Shown here: piece after piece, positions 17,333-25,839 of the stretch
How positions within the stretch are numbered: position 1 is the first letter of the stretch
How the letters are laid out: each line of letters begins with the position of its first letter
Source of the DNA: Rhizobiales bacterium Ga0077525
Lineage (GTDB): Bacteria; Pseudomonadota; Alphaproteobacteria; Rhizobiales; Xanthobacteraceae
DNA: 64,000 nucleotides
Assembly (NCBI GenBank): GCA_001464835.1
Contig: LNDS01000028.1
Location: forward strand, 62,001-126,000
Direction of reading: 5' to 3'
The notes under the pieces: model-generated
Told to the model about the DNA's origin: nothing
Databases searched by the model: none
What the model saw: the letters and a program-made list of their open reading frames with translations, nothing else
Translations under genes and position numbers: made by a program

Positions 17333-17565
17333 TACTGCCTGTCCTTGTTGCCGGATCCGTTATTGTCGAGCTGTTTGATCAGATCGGAAAACCGGTCCGG
17401 GACGCCCTGGTTCAACACATCGTCGTACATGGCCCGTAATTGCTGGCCGAGACGGGCCTGAACCTCCCGTCCGAGTTTTGCGGGCTTGGCTTCGGCTTTC
17501 TTTGTTCGGGTGGCCGGGGTTTCCATCGGTTTTTGTTGTCCCACGGGTTTCTCGCGATCATTCAT
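17332..17565 (-). CDS. nepR: Anti-sigma factor NepR
   Basis: Small protein of 77 residues. The N-terminal part is polar and unstructured-looking; the conserved NepR core with LGREVQARLGQQLRAMYDD and GVPDRFSDLIKQLD lies at about residues 30-68. NepR binds EcfG in unstressed cells and the sigma-like domain of PhyR under stress. The ATG at 17565 is chosen because the longer frame to 17790 would run over the promoter region and has no NepR-like sequence. It is encoded just before ecfG and divergently from phyR, the standard arrangement. Confidence 0.92.
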   Translation of the reverse strand: MNDREKPVGQQKPMETPATRTKKAEAKPAKLGREVQARLGQQLRAMYDDVLNQGVPDRFSDLIKQLDNNGSGNKDRQ

Positions 17566-17630
17566 CTGTGTGGCCCCCACGTACCTTGTCCGAGATCGGA
17601 CCAGGTTCCCCCCATCTGGTGTCCTTTCAA

Positions 17631-17655
17631 AACCCATGACCCGGCAGATGGTTCC
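17631..17655 (-). promoter_or_regulatory. EcfG-type promoter before nepR-ecfG
   Basis: On the minus strand GGAAC (17655-17651), 16 bases, GGTT (17634-17631). It would start a transcript about 60 bases before nepR and give positive autoregulation of the sigma factor, as known for this system. Confidence 0.55.
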
Positions 17656-17663
17656 ACGCAGAG

Positions 17664-17688
17664 GGAACTTTTTTCCAGAAGCAGCGTT
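17664..17688 (+). promoter_or_regulatory. EcfG-type promoter before phyR
   Basis: GGAAC (17664-17668), 16 bases, CGTT (17685-17688): an exact match to the general stress promoter pattern. Transcription would start near 17695, about 70 bases before the phyR start codon. It is back to back with the nepR promoter. Confidence 0.75.
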
Positions 17689-17765
17689 GCCGGGTGTAAG
17701 TTCGCTGTGACTTACGGGGGTGTGTCCGCCAAATTCAGGGCAAATTTTCGTTTCGGGAGGGATTC

Positions 17766-18566
17766 TTGTCGACATCTCAATCAGTTGCACAACATCTGCC
17801 TTATTTGCGCCGGTACGCTCGCGCTTTGACAGGCAATCAGGCTTCCGGGGACGCCTATGTCGCAGCCACTCTGGAGGCCCTGATTCAGGACCCGTCGGTC
17901 ATGGACGGATCGTCGTCGACCCGGATCGGCCTGTACCGGCTGTTCACAAAAATATGGAATTCGATCGGCCTTAACGGCCAGCCGGTGGCGGCTGACGCCA
18001 ACCAGCCGGTCGAGCGTCATCTGTCGCAGATTGCCCCGATGCCGCGGCAGGCGTTCCTGCTGGTTGCCCTCGAAGGTCTTTCCGAAGACGAAGCGGCCAA
18101 GGTTCTGGACATTGATGTGCCGGCCTTGCGCCAATTGGTGGAAGACTCCGGCCGCGAGCTTGCCGCCGAAATCGCCACGGACGTGCTGATTATCGAAGAC
18201 GAGACCTTCATCGCGCTCGATCTCGAAGCGCTGGTCGAAGGCCTCGGTCACAAGGTGCTCGGCGTCGCCCGCACGCACAGCGAGGCGATTGCGCTGGCCA
18301 AGGTCAAACAGCCCGGCGTCATTCTTGCCGATATCCAGTTGGCCGACGGCAGCTCCGGCCTCGACGCGGTCAACGAGATGCTGCGCAGTTTCGAAGTGCC
18401 GGTGATCTTCATCACCGCCTATCCGGAACGATTCCTGACTGGGGAGCGGCCGGAGCCGGCCTTCCTGATTGCCAAGCCGTTCCAGCCCGCGACCGTTTCC
18501 GCGGTACTGAGCCAGGCGTTGTTCTTTGCCCGCAACGCCAAACGTCGCGAACGCAAAGCGGGTTGA
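17766..18566 (+). CDS. phyR: Stress response anti-anti-sigma regulator PhyR
   Basis: Protein of 266 residues with the unique PhyR layout: an N-terminal sigma-factor-like domain (about 1-135) that mimics EcfG, and a C-terminal receiver domain (about 138-260) with acidic pocket IIEDE and phosphoacceptor Asp 189 in ILADIQLADG. Phosphorylation opens the sigma-like domain so that it binds NepR and frees EcfG. The start codon is TTG at 17766 after the ribosome-binding sequence CGGGAGG; no ATG occurs near it. It is divergent from nepR-ecfG. Confidence 0.94.
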   Translation: MSTSQSVAQHLPYLRRYARALTGNQASGDAYVAATLEALIQDPSVMDGSSSTRIGLYRLFTKIWNSIGLNGQPVAADANQPVERHLSQIAPMPRQAFLLVALEGLSEDEAAKVLDIDVPALRQLVEDSGRELAAEIATDVLIIEDETFIALDLEALVEGLGHKVLGVARTHSEAIALAKVKQPGVILADIQLADGSSGLDAVNEMLRSFEVPVIFITAYPERFLTGERPEPAFLIAKPFQPATVSAVLSQALFFARNAKRRERKAG

Positions 18567-18583
18567 TCACGTCTTCGACAGAC

Positions 18584-18615
18584 CAGCGTGTGCTGCTCCA
18601 ACGCAGCACACGCTG
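18584..18615 (+). terminator. Hairpin after phyR
   Basis: Perfect 12-base inverted repeat, CAGCGTGTGCTG (18584-18595) and CAGCACACGCTG (18604-18615), 17 bases after the phyR stop. There is no clear T-run, so it may act as a weak terminator or as an mRNA-stabilising hairpin. Confidence 0.6.
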
Positions 18616-18723
18616 CCTATGGTGTTCAAAGATAACGTAAAAGAGAGGCTGTAACCCGATCGCGCATCGAACCCATTGCCAGTCCGGACGTTGGCATCCG
18701 GCCCGAGAAATGGAAGTATAGTC

Positions 18724-19800
18724 ATGGCGCGCGATACGCCGGCGGCCACCGCCTCAGAGTTATCCAAGGTTCAGGACGAATGCCGCAGGCTTAAAGCGGA
18801 AGTCGCCGCGCAGGCCGCCGAGTTGTCTTTATTGCGCGCTCGCTTTGCCCGCTATGAGACGGCGTTACGCGGCTCGCATGTCGTTGTCTACACGCAGGAC
18901 CGCGACTTGCGTTTCACATCCGTCAGCCACGATATGATGGGGCGGTCGGTCTCGGATATTCTCGGACACACCGATCAGGAACTCTGGCCAGCCGAAGGCA
19001 GAGCCATTGCCGCGCTGAAACGCGACGCACTTTCGAGCGGTCAATCCAAGCGCACCGAGATGGCCTTTGAGGATGCGCCCGGTCAGCACTGGCATGATCT
19101 TCACATTGAGCCGCTACGCAATGAGAACGGCGAGATTGTCGGCCTGACGTGTGCCTCGGTTGATGTCACCGACCGCAAGGAGGGCGAGGCGCATCTGCGC
19201 CTTTTGTTGCGGGAGCTGACGCACCGCTCCAAGAATCTGCTGGCGGTCATCCAGGCCATGGCACGGCAGACGGCGCGTCACGCCGGATCAACCGAGAGTT
19301 TTCTTGCCCAATTCAGCGCGCGCCTGCAGGCGCTCGCCGCATCGCACGATCTTTTGGTGCGGGAAAGCTGGCATGGTGCGTCGCTGTCAGAGTTGATCCG
19401 CTCGCAGCTTGCCATCTATCTCGATCGGGATGACGCACCGGTGTCGATGGCCGGGCCGGACGTTGCGCTCAAGCCGGAAGCTGCCCAGAGCCTTGGTTTG
19501 GCGCTTCATGAATTAAGCTCGAACGCGGCGCGCTTTGGCGCTCTGTCAGTGCCGGATGGACGGGTTTCGATCAACTGGAAGCGCATCGGCAACGGTGGCG
19601 CCGACGATGCGCTCGAGTTCGATTGGCAGGAGCAACTGGGGCCGAAGGTGAAGGCCCGGCGCAAGCAGGGGTTCGGCAGCATGGTGATCGAGCGTAATCT
19701 GGCCCGGTCGCGTGATGCGGAAGTCGACCTGACATTTGCGCCCGACGGCCTGCGCTGCCATCTCGTCATCCCGGCCAATCAGTTTCTCGATAGCCGTTAG
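18724..19800 (+). CDS. HWE-family sensor histidine kinase with PAS domain
   Basis: Soluble kinase of 358 residues: a coiled-coil-like start (about 10-45), a PAS sensory domain (about 48-155), then an HWE kinase core. The phosphorylated His is in LLRELTHRSKNLLAVIQ, the N box is LALHELSSNAARFG, and the G-rich ATP-lid part is QGFGSMVIERNL. HWE/HisKA_2 kinases next to phyR commonly phosphorylate PhyR, which is the inferred role. No transmembrane segment is visible, so it should sense an internal signal. The ATG at 18724 follows GGAAG; an in-frame TTG at 18676 is the alternative. Confidence 0.88.
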   Translation: MARDTPAATASELSKVQDECRRLKAEVAAQAAELSLLRARFARYETALRGSHVVVYTQDRDLRFTSVSHDMMGRSVSDILGHTDQELWPAEGRAIAALKRDALSSGQSKRTEMAFEDAPGQHWHDLHIEPLRNENGEIVGLTCASVDVTDRKEGEAHLRLLLRELTHRSKNLLAVIQAMARQTARHAGSTESFLAQFSARLQALAASHDLLVRESWHGASLSELIRSQLAIYLDRDDAPVSMAGPDVALKPEAAQSLGLALHELSSNAARFGALSVPDGRVSINWKRIGNGGADDALEFDWQEQLGPKVKARRKQGFGSMVIERNLARSRDAEVDLTFAPDGLRCHLVIPANQFLDSR

Positions 19801-19810
19801 AGAACCGCCT

Positions 19811-19835
19811 GGAACCTGGCTTCCCGCGACGCGTT
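19811..19835 (+). promoter_or_regulatory. EcfG-type promoter before the DUF992 gene
   Basis: GGAAC (19811-19815), exactly 16 bases, CGTT (19832-19835). It matches the general stress promoter pattern perfectly and would start transcription about 25 bases before the ATG at 19869. Confidence 0.75.
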
Positions 19836-19868
19836 GACGTAAAGTTCCAACGACCGAGGAGTTGAATC

Positions 19869-20360
19869 ATGAACAAATTCAAGAAGCCTTTGGGCGTGAT
19901 TGCAGCGTTGGCTGTTGCTGCGGCCATCGCGATCCCTGTATCTGCGTCGGCGCAATCGAACCGCACGAAAGTCGGCACGCTGACCTGCGATATTTCCGGC
20001 GGCATCGGACTCATCGTCGCGTCCAAGAAGGACGTGACCTGCATGTTCACCCCGGCCGCGGCGGGTCCGCGCGAGGTCTATGTCGGCTCGATCAGCAAAT
20101 TCGGCCTCGACATCGGCGCCACCGCCGGCGGCGAGATGCTCTGGTCGGTCTTTGCGCCGAGCAACAAGAAATTCGGCGCGCTGGCCGGCGAGTATGGCGG
20201 CGCCAGCGCCGAAGCCACCGTCGGGGCCGGCCTTGGCGCCAATGTACTGGTTGGCGGTTCGGACCGCACCGTGAGCCTGCAGCCGGTGTCGCTGCAGGGG
20301 CAGGCGGGTCTTAACCTCGCCGTCGGCGTGTCCGGCCTGAGCTTGCGCCCGGCGCGGTAA
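19869..20360 (+). CDS. Exported DUF992 protein
   Basis: Protein of 163 residues with a clear signal peptide (cleavage after about residue 29, SASAQS). The mature part is Gly/Ala-rich with alternating beta-strand character: VGTLTCDISGGIGLIVASK near its start, a second Cys in DVTCMFTP, and repeated GATAGG/GAGLGANV stretches. This is the DUF992 family, common in Rhizobiales and without a known function. The two Cys may form a disulfide. A perfect EcfG-type promoter just upstream suggests it is a stress-induced envelope protein. It is followed by a strong terminator. Confidence 0.85.
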   Translation: MNKFKKPLGVIAALAVAAAIAIPVSASAQSNRTKVGTLTCDISGGIGLIVASKKDVTCMFTPAAAGPREVYVGSISKFGLDIGATAGGEMLWSVFAPSNKKFGALAGEYGGASAEATVGAGLGANVLVGGSDRTVSLQPVSLQGQAGLNLAVGVSGLSLRPAR

Positions 20361-20383
20361 TTCCCATTAACAACGAGACACAA

Positions 20384-20414
20384 ACGGCGCCGGTGATCCC
20401 GGCGCCGTTTTTTT
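20384..20414 (+). terminator. Rho-independent terminator
   Basis: Stem ACGGCGCCGG (20384-20393) and CCGGCGCCGT (20399-20408) followed by seven further T. It ends the DUF992 transcript and, sitting between convergent genes, may also stop transcripts of the kelch gene. Confidence 0.92.
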
Positions 20415-20431
20415 ATTGGCGAGCCGCGAAA

Positions 20432-21445
20432 TCAGCCGAAGGTAAAGGCATCGTGGTAGGCGCCCTGGATGCGGCCGCCCGGGATCGGTCCGCCGCCGGG
20501 CACATGCACCATGTTGCCGATCACCGCGACGGTCGCGCCGTGCAGACCGTGCCGCGGGATCGCCATCGGCGCAAGCTGCTCCCAAGTGTCTGTCTTGGGG
20601 TCGTAGCCTTCGTTGGTGCCGAAGACCTTGCCGGTTGCCTCGCCACCGAAGACCACGATCTTGCCGCCGATATAGACCGCCGATGGGCCGGAGCGCGCGG
20701 TCGGCAGCGGCGCGCGGAAGCTCCAGGCATCTTTTTTTGGATCGTAGACGGCATTCAGGCTGGTATTGAAATCATAAGAGTCCATTCGTCCGGCGATGGC
20801 ATAGATCAGGCCGTCGGCGACCACCACGCCCATATGGTCACGCTGCCCGACAAAAGGTTGCGTCATGGTGGAGCCGCGCATGGAGGCGCGGTCTACATAT
20901 GTGTCGGTCGCCGGATCGTAGACTTCGTGCCACTCGACCGAGCGCACGTCGCGTCCGCCGAGCAGATGGATCTTGCCGTCCAGCGCCACCGCGGAGATCG
21001 CGCCGCGCGGCCGCGACAGCGAGGCAATGCGCGACCATGTGTCGGTCGTCGTATCGTACACATAGCAGAGCGAATGCGGGCAGCGATTCTGCTCGATGAA
21101 ACCGCCGAAGGTGTAAACCTTCGAGCCGATGGCGACGCCGGCGACGTGATTGCACGGCGTCGGAAATTCCGCTTTGAGCGACCATTGGCCGGTCTTGGCA
21201 TCGAACACCTGATGGAAGTTGCCATCGACGCGGTGGCGCGCGTAACCGGCGATAATATGAATCTTGCCCTGGCATTCGATCACCGCGTGCTCGCCGGTCG
21301 GAATCGGCAGACGGGGCATCTCGACCCATTTGCCGGGATTGGCGGCCATCGGCGCGACGCTGGTCATATAGCGTTGCTTGGCGACGTCGGCGGGAATGGC
21401 TGTGATGGTCTTGTCAAATAGACCAGCGTACAATGGATCGCTCAT
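20432..21445 (-). CDS. Kelch-repeat beta-propeller protein
   Basis: Protein of 337 residues made almost entirely of about six kelch repeats, seen as recurring units such as GKIHIIAGY, GSKVYTFGGF, GKIHLLGGRD, GLIYAIAGRM and GKIVVFGGEA, each followed by a Tyr-Asp (VYDP/YDPKTDTW) strand. Such propellers act as binding scaffolds or enzymes; the activity is unknown. There is no obvious signal peptide. The ATG at 21445 follows GGGAGAA; a frame extending to 21493 lacks a better site. It is the last gene of a minus-strand row with a sugar isomerase-like gene and a broken LVIVD gene. Confidence 0.85.
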   Translation of the reverse strand: MSDPLYAGLFDKTITAIPADVAKQRYMTSVAPMAANPGKWVEMPRLPIPTGEHAVIECQGKIHIIAGYARHRVDGNFHQVFDAKTGQWSLKAEFPTPCNHVAGVAIGSKVYTFGGFIEQNRCPHSLCYVYDTTTDTWSRIASLSRPRGAISAVALDGKIHLLGGRDVRSVEWHEVYDPATDTYVDRASMRGSTMTQPFVGQRDHMGVVVADGLIYAIAGRMDSYDFNTSLNAVYDPKKDAWSFRAPLPTARSGPSAVYIGGKIVVFGGEATGKVFGTNEGYDPKTDTWEQLAPMAIPRHGLHGATVAVIGNMVHVPGGGPIPGGRIQGAYHDAFTFG

Positions 21446-21501
21446 GACGTTCTCCCTTGAAGTCTTGCGGCGGTCGCCGCCGTGTTGTTTCAATTCATGT
21501 A

Positions 21502-22329
21502 TCAGACGGCAGCGTCACGCAGCAGCTTCTTCGTTAGTTCCACACCTTCGCGACAGACGTCATAGGGCGATTGCGCCCAGAGATCAGGGTTCGGCGCCTC
21601 ATAGCTGAGATAGCCGGTGTAGCCCTTTTCCTGCAACAGGCGGAAAATCTCCGCCCAGCGTACCACGCCTTTTCCGGGTGCAAGGCGGTCGGTCGGACGG
21701 CGCACACCCGTGACGGGTGTCGGCGACAGGTCGCTGTACTGGAAGCAGTAGATCTTGTCGGCTGGCATGTCGCCGAAGCTCGCGCCCGGCGCACCGCTGC
21801 GCGCGAAATGATAGGCATCAATCAGGTAGCCGACATTGGCCTTGCCCGCACCTTCGATTAGTTCGCGCTGCACGGCGATGCTGTTGAGGGTGGGGTGTTG
21901 CGAATTGAATTCGATGCCGATGCGCAGGCCGTATTCGGCCGCGATATCGCCGGCGCGCTTGAGGCTTTCGATGGCGTATTTGATGGTACCGTCATTCTGT
22001 CCCGGCGCGCTCATCAGCATGTCGCAGCCGAGCGCCACAGCGTTCTGGCAGGACAGGCGATAGATATCGAACAGTTCCTTCTGTTCGTCGCCTTGTGCGA
22101 ACAGGAAGCCGTATTTCACGCCGAGCACGCCGACCGGAATGCCGCTCGTCTTGATGAGGTCGAGCACCTGATCGTTGCTCATGCCGGTTTCGTAACATCG
22201 CTCGAAGTCGATGCGGCGTAGCTCCATGGCGTCGAAGCCGCCAAGCTTCGCCGCGTCCAGCGCCGTGGCGAACGGCGTGGTGTCGATGGTCCACGTATGC
22301 AAAGCGAGGCGCCCGAATTTTTCAGACAT
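21502..22329 (-). CDS. Sugar phosphate isomerase/epimerase family TIM-barrel protein
   Basis: Protein of 275 residues resembling the xylose isomerase-like TIM-barrel superfamily. Typical positions are visible: GIEFNSQHPTLNS (a metal-binding Glu and a His), YLIDAYHFARSG (Asp and His), and YLSYEAPNPD near the end. These are the usual metal and sugar ligands of the fold. The substrate is unknown. The ATG at 22329 follows an LVIVD-repeat pseudogene by 7 bases, so the two were once one operon with the kelch gene downstream. If transcription depended on the upstream genes, expression may have changed with their decay. Confidence 0.82.
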   Translation of the reverse strand: MSEKFGRLALHTWTIDTTPFATALDAAKLGGFDAMELRRIDFERCYETGMSNDQVLDLIKTSGIPVGVLGVKYGFLFAQGDEQKELFDIYRLSCQNAVALGCDMLMSAPGQNDGTIKYAIESLKRAGDIAAEYGLRIGIEFNSQHPTLNSIAVQRELIEGAGKANVGYLIDAYHFARSGAPGASFGDMPADKIYCFQYSDLSPTPVTGVRRPTDRLAPGKGVVRWAEIFRLLQEKGYTGYLSYEAPNPDLWAQSPYDVCREGVELTKKLLRDAAV

Positions 22330-22336
22330 CTTAAGG

Positions 22337-22860
22337 TCAGCCTTTATATTGAAGAATATAGAGCCCGGCATTGGTGTCGGTCATGTACATGATGCCGTTG
22401 GTATCGACAAACACGTCGCAGGACTGAATGACCTTGAGCGGGTTAGGGCGCTGATTGACGATTTTTTCCGGCGGAGGCGGCACGAAATAACGACCTGCTT
22501 GGGCTGGATGCCGGCGCCAAATGGCTTGTCGATGTTTAACGTGTCGGCCAGCGATTTGACGTAGTAATCCGCCTGGCTCACATATTGCTGCATCGCCCAG
22601 ATATTTGGCCCGTTGACGATCAGCAATATGTCGCCGTGAATCTGTAGATGTTGCGAGCGGGTATTCTTTGGCGCGGCGATGAAGGCGACGGTTTTCGGCT
22701 TGGCCGGCTCGTGCACATCGACAACGGAAAAGCCGTCGGCGAACATGTGGCCGATATAGGCGTAACCCTTGTGAACGGTGACCTGCACGCCGTCAGGTCG
22801 GCCGCCCTGATCGCAGCGCGACAGCAGGCTGACGTTCTGGCTAGTGGCGGCGGCGCTCAT
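22337..22860 (-). pseudogene. LVIVD-repeat protein gene with internal deletion
   Basis: From ATG 22860 about 115 residues read as the N-terminal part of an LVIVD-repeat protein (GYAYIGHMFADGFSVVDV, LQIHGDILLIVNG, then IDKPFGAG). The frame then turns to nonsense. In a different frame the last 50 codons give a convincing C-terminus (YFVPPPPEKIVNQ, CDVFVDTNGIMYMTDTNAGL, YILQYKG, stop at 22337). The middle of the protein is missing and the ends are out of frame, so the gene is dead. The join lies near 22485-22505. The family is thought to form beta-propellers; no role is known. Confidence 0.7.
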
Positions 22861-22890
22861 TCGTTTGACTGCCTTTGTTGTCGTAAATTG

Positions 22891-22930
22891 CCGAGGCCCG
22901 GCTTGGCGACAGCGCCGAACCGGGCCTCGG
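22891..22930. terminator. Long GC-rich hairpin
   Basis: Inverted repeat CCGAGGCCCGG (22891-22901) and CCGGGCCTCGG (22920-22930), extended by six pairs inside. It lies between two decayed genes. There is no T-run, so it may be a weak terminator or just a stable hairpin. Confidence 0.5.
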
Positions 22931-22936
22931 GTCGCA

Positions 22937-23267
22937 TGGCGTGAGGCGTTTTTAACGACGTATTTATTCGACATGCTGTAGTAGATGCCGGCGGCAAGAA
23001 GCGCGAGCCCCATCCAGGTCAGATATGGCTTGTAAGCGAATTTGCCGGCCGCCTCAGCCGCGGCAACCAAAGTGGCCAGCGATCCGAGGTGTAGAGTAGG
23101 CAGCCGCCGGTCAACGCCACTTCCTTGGCGGCCAGGTAGAAGTACAGCCAGCCGCTTAGCGACAGCAGCAGCGAGACGGCACCGGCGAATTTCAGCCAGA
23201 AGTCCTTGCCGACTTCGTCTGTGCTCCCTTGATGCACTCCTTGACCAAGTCTACTACGGCGTTTCAA
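22937..23267 (-). pseudogene. Remnant of a small membrane protein gene with frameshift
   Basis: Two minus-strand frames appear to belong to one gene. The frame from 23267 gives VGKDFWLKFAGAVSLLLSL and YFYLAAKEVALTGG; after a frame change near 23080-23095 the other frame gives AEAAGKFAYKPYLTWMGLALL and a second hydrophobic stretch ending in MSNKYVVKN. Together they would encode a protein of about 100 residues with two or three transmembrane segments. It lies directly upstream of the broken LVIVD gene. Function unknown; the reading as a pseudogene is moderately supported. Confidence 0.4.
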
Positions 23268-23458
23268 TCGCGGACCGACTCCATTTGCGAGATCGTCTCA
23301 AGAAAGACGTTCAAACCTTGTTGGCAAAATGTACGCCTCGACCGTTCTCGACGCGGCAGGCGCCGGCGCGCGGTTGCAATTCGATGCATGCGTTCCGGTA
23401 TCGGGCGGTGGGGTCTCCGAGCCGTCCGTAGACCAAATATCCGGGGTTGGATGTCCGT

Positions 23459-24370
23459 TCAATGCGTCCGGCGGGGTCCGGGTCCGTTGACCGCGCTGAC
23501 CACCATCTGCCCGAGCAGGGCGAAGTCGGCCTTGCGCGGCGATGTTCGCCGCCAGGCGAGGCCGATGCCCCGGCTCGGCTGCGGTTCGGCGAAGCGCAGC
23601 AGCTTGACCCGGTTGTCGCGCAATTCGACATCGACCGCGACTTCCGGGACCAGCGTCACGCCATAGCCGCAGGCGACCATCTGCATGATGGTGGCGAGGC
23701 TGGTGGCGCCGAGACTGGCATTGGAGTTGATCCGTGCCTTGGCGCAGAAGTCCAGCGCGTGCTCGCGCAGGCAGTGGCCTTCCTCCAAGAGAATGAGTCG
23801 GCGCGTATCTACGTCGCGCGGCGTCACCCGCGCATTGTCGGGCAGGGGATCGTCGGCTGGTACGGCGAGCAGGAAGCGGTCGACCAGCAGATGCGTGGTT
23901 TCGAATTCGGGCGCGTCGACCGGCAGCGCCAGCAGCAGCACGTCGAGCGTGCCGCGGCCGAGTTCGGCGAGCAGTCCCTTGGTCAGCGTCTCCAGCAGTT
24001 CGAGCCGCAGGTCCGGGTGCTCCTGTTGCAGGCGCGGCAGCACATGCGGCAGCAGATAAGGCGCAAGCGTCGGGATGACTCCGAGGCGCAACGTGCCGCT
24101 GAGGGTCTTGGCGCGGTGATGGGCGAGATCGACGAGATCGCGCGTGGCGCTGAGAATGGCGCCGGCGCGCTGCGCGATCTCGATGCCGGCCTCGGTCAGG
24201 ACCGGCGCGCCCGGACGGCGCTCGAACAGGTCAATGCCGAGAAATTCTTCCAGCTCGCGAATCTGCATCGATAGAGCGGGTTGGCTGACGGCGCATTCCT
24301 CCGCCGCGCGCCCGAAGTGTTGGCATCGGGCAAGCGCATCGAGATAGCGAAGCTGCCTTATCGTCAACAT
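23459..24370 (-). CDS. oxyR: LysR-family peroxide sensor OxyR
   Basis: LysR-type regulator of 303 residues with an N-terminal winged helix-turn-helix (LRYLDALARCQHFGRAAEEC, SQPALSMQI) and a C-terminal sensing domain. The two redox cysteines of OxyR are conserved with the right spacing: Cys 200 in LLEEGHCLREHAL and Cys 209 in DFC. Hydrogen peroxide forms a disulfide between them and switches the regulator to activation. Usually oxyR lies beside katG, ahpC or a similar target; no such gene is next to it here. The start ATG sits at the edge of a 196-base AT-richer spacer that also precedes hemA on its 3' side. Confidence 0.9.
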   Translation of the reverse strand: MLTIRQLRYLDALARCQHFGRAAEECAVSQPALSMQIRELEEFLGIDLFERRPGAPVLTEAGIEIAQRAGAILSATRDLVDLAHHRAKTLSGTLRLGVIPTLAPYLLPHVLPRLQQEHPDLRLELLETLTKGLLAELGRGTLDVLLLALPVDAPEFETTHLLVDRFLLAVPADDPLPDNARVTPRDVDTRRLILLEEGHCLREHALDFCAKARINSNASLGATSLATIMQMVACGYGVTLVPEVAVDVELRDNRVKLLRFAEPQPSRGIGLAWRRTSPRKADFALLGQMVVSAVNGPGPRRTH

Positions 24371-24566
24371 GGTGGTAGAATAATCTTGGAAGTATTCTAA
24401 TGCAAATTATTTGATCGACGTTTTCTGATTGCGGGCATATCCCTGTATAAAGTCGTGCCATTATTAATAGCCTATACTCGCATGTTATGAATAACGGCTT
24501 GTGCAAAGCAAAAAAACAATGCACCCGAAAGCTGGCGCTTTCGGTTTGTTTCGTGAATCGAATGTG

Positions 24567-25796
24567 TCACTCCGCTGCGACCGCCCGATCGTTAAACGGC
24601 AATGCGAAGCGGTCCCAGACATCTGTCAGCGCAACGACGAGCTGTTCGATGTGCGCGTCGTCGTGGAATGGCGTCGGCGTGATGCGCAGCCGTTCCGTTC
24701 CTTTCGGCACCGTCGGATAGTTGATCGGCTGAATATAAATGCCGTGCTCGGCGAGCAGCACGTCGCTCGCCGCCTTGCACTTCTCAGGATCGCCGATCAG
24801 CAGCGGCACGATATGGGTGTCGTTGGCTATCGTTGGAAGACCGGCGGCGGCGAGGGCTGCCTTGACTCGCGCGGCGCGGTTCTGATGGCGCGCGCGTTCG
24901 TCATGTGAGGTCTTCAAATGGCGAATCGCCGCCGTCGCCGCCGCGCAGACCGGCGGCGGGAGCGCGCTGGTAAAGATGAAGCCGGGCGCGTAAGAGCGGA
25001 CCGCGTCGATCATCGCGGCGCTGCCGGCGATATAGCCGCCAAGGCCGCCGTACGCCTTGGCCAGCGTACCCTCGATCACGTCGACGTGGTCCATCGCGCC
25101 GTCGCGCTCGGCGATGCCTCCGCCGCGCGGGCCATACATGCCGACCGCGTGAACCTCGTCGAGATAGGTCATCGCGCCGTAACGCCGCGCGAGATCGCAG
25201 ATCGGACCGACCGGCGCGACGTCTCCGTCCATCGAATACAGGCTTTCGAACACGATCAGCTTCGGACGCCGCGGCGCGGCCACCCGCAATTGTGCCTCGA
25301 GATCGGCGAGGTCGTTATGGCGCCAGATCCGGCGCTCGGCGCCAGATTGCCGGACGCCCTCGATCATCGAATTGTGGTTCATCGCGTCCGACAGGATCAG
25401 GCAGTCCGGCAGCAGCTTGGCGAGCGTCGAAATGCCGCTCTGATTGGACACGTAACCGGAGGTGAAGATCAGCGCTGCCGGCTTGGCGTGCAGATCGGCG
25501 AGTTCGCGCTCCAATTCGATCAGCGGATGATGAGTGCCGGAAATATTGCGGGTGCCGCCGGCGCCGGTGCCCATGCGTACCGCCGTGTCGATCATGGCGC
25601 CGATCACCTTGGGATGCTGGCCCATGCCGAGATAGTCGTTCGAGCACCAGATTGTTACCTCGCGCGGGCCCTGCGGCGAATGCCAGCGTGCGTAGGGAAA
25701 GCGACCGGCGATGCGCTCGAGATCGGCGAAGACGCGATAGCGGCGCTCCTCGCGCAGCCGCGCCACTGCACTGGCGAACGCGCCGTCATAGTCCAT
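24567..25796 (-). CDS. hemA: 5-aminolevulinate synthase
   Basis: PLP enzyme of 409 residues that condenses glycine and succinyl-CoA to 5-aminolevulinate, the first step of heme synthesis in alphaproteobacteria. ALAS markers: [19 protein letters not shown] at the N-terminus, [28 protein letters not shown], the PLP aspartate in [12 protein letters not shown], the PLP lysine in [10 protein letters not shown] and the C-terminal [16 protein letters not shown]. The usual F after AKA is Y here. Starts at 25796, 25817 and 25877 are in frame; 25796 fits the family length. The gene follows the Sco gene by 43 bases in the same direction, fitting supply of heme for the oxidase cluster. Confidence 0.93.
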   Translation of the reverse strand: MDYDGAFASAVARLREERRYRVFADLERIAGRFPYARWHSPQGPREVTIWCSNDYLGMGQHPKVIGAMIDTAVRMGTGAGGTRNISGTHHPLIELERELADLHAKPAALIFTSGYVSNQSGISTLAKLLPDCLILSDAMNHNSMIEGVRQSGAERRIWRHNDLADLEAQLRVAAPRRPKLIVFESLYSMDGDVAPVGPICDLARRYGAMTYLDEVHAVGMYGPRGGGIAERDGAMDHVDVIEGTLAKAYGGLGGYIAGSAAMIDAVRSYAPGFIFTSALPPPVCAAATAAIRHLKTSHDERARHQNRAARVKAALAAAGLPTIANDTHIVPLLIGDPEKCKAASDVLLAEHGIYIQPINYPTVPKGTERLRITPTPFHDDAHIEQLVVALTDVWDRFALPFNDRAVAAE

Positions 25797-25839
25797 GGCC
25801 TCGCCCGGCTGGGCCATCGCCTCGCCGGGGCATTTTCGT

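Noticed and set aside
17332..17790. Longer NepR from an upstream start
   Set aside because: The extension would cover both stress promoters and has no NepR-like sequence; the ATG at 17565 gives the normal size.
23070..23115. Sequencing adapter read-through suspected from the peptide GGCLLYTS
   Set aside because: The peptide resembles a known adapter artefact, but the DNA (CTACTCTACACCTCGG on the minus strand) does not match the transposase adapter.
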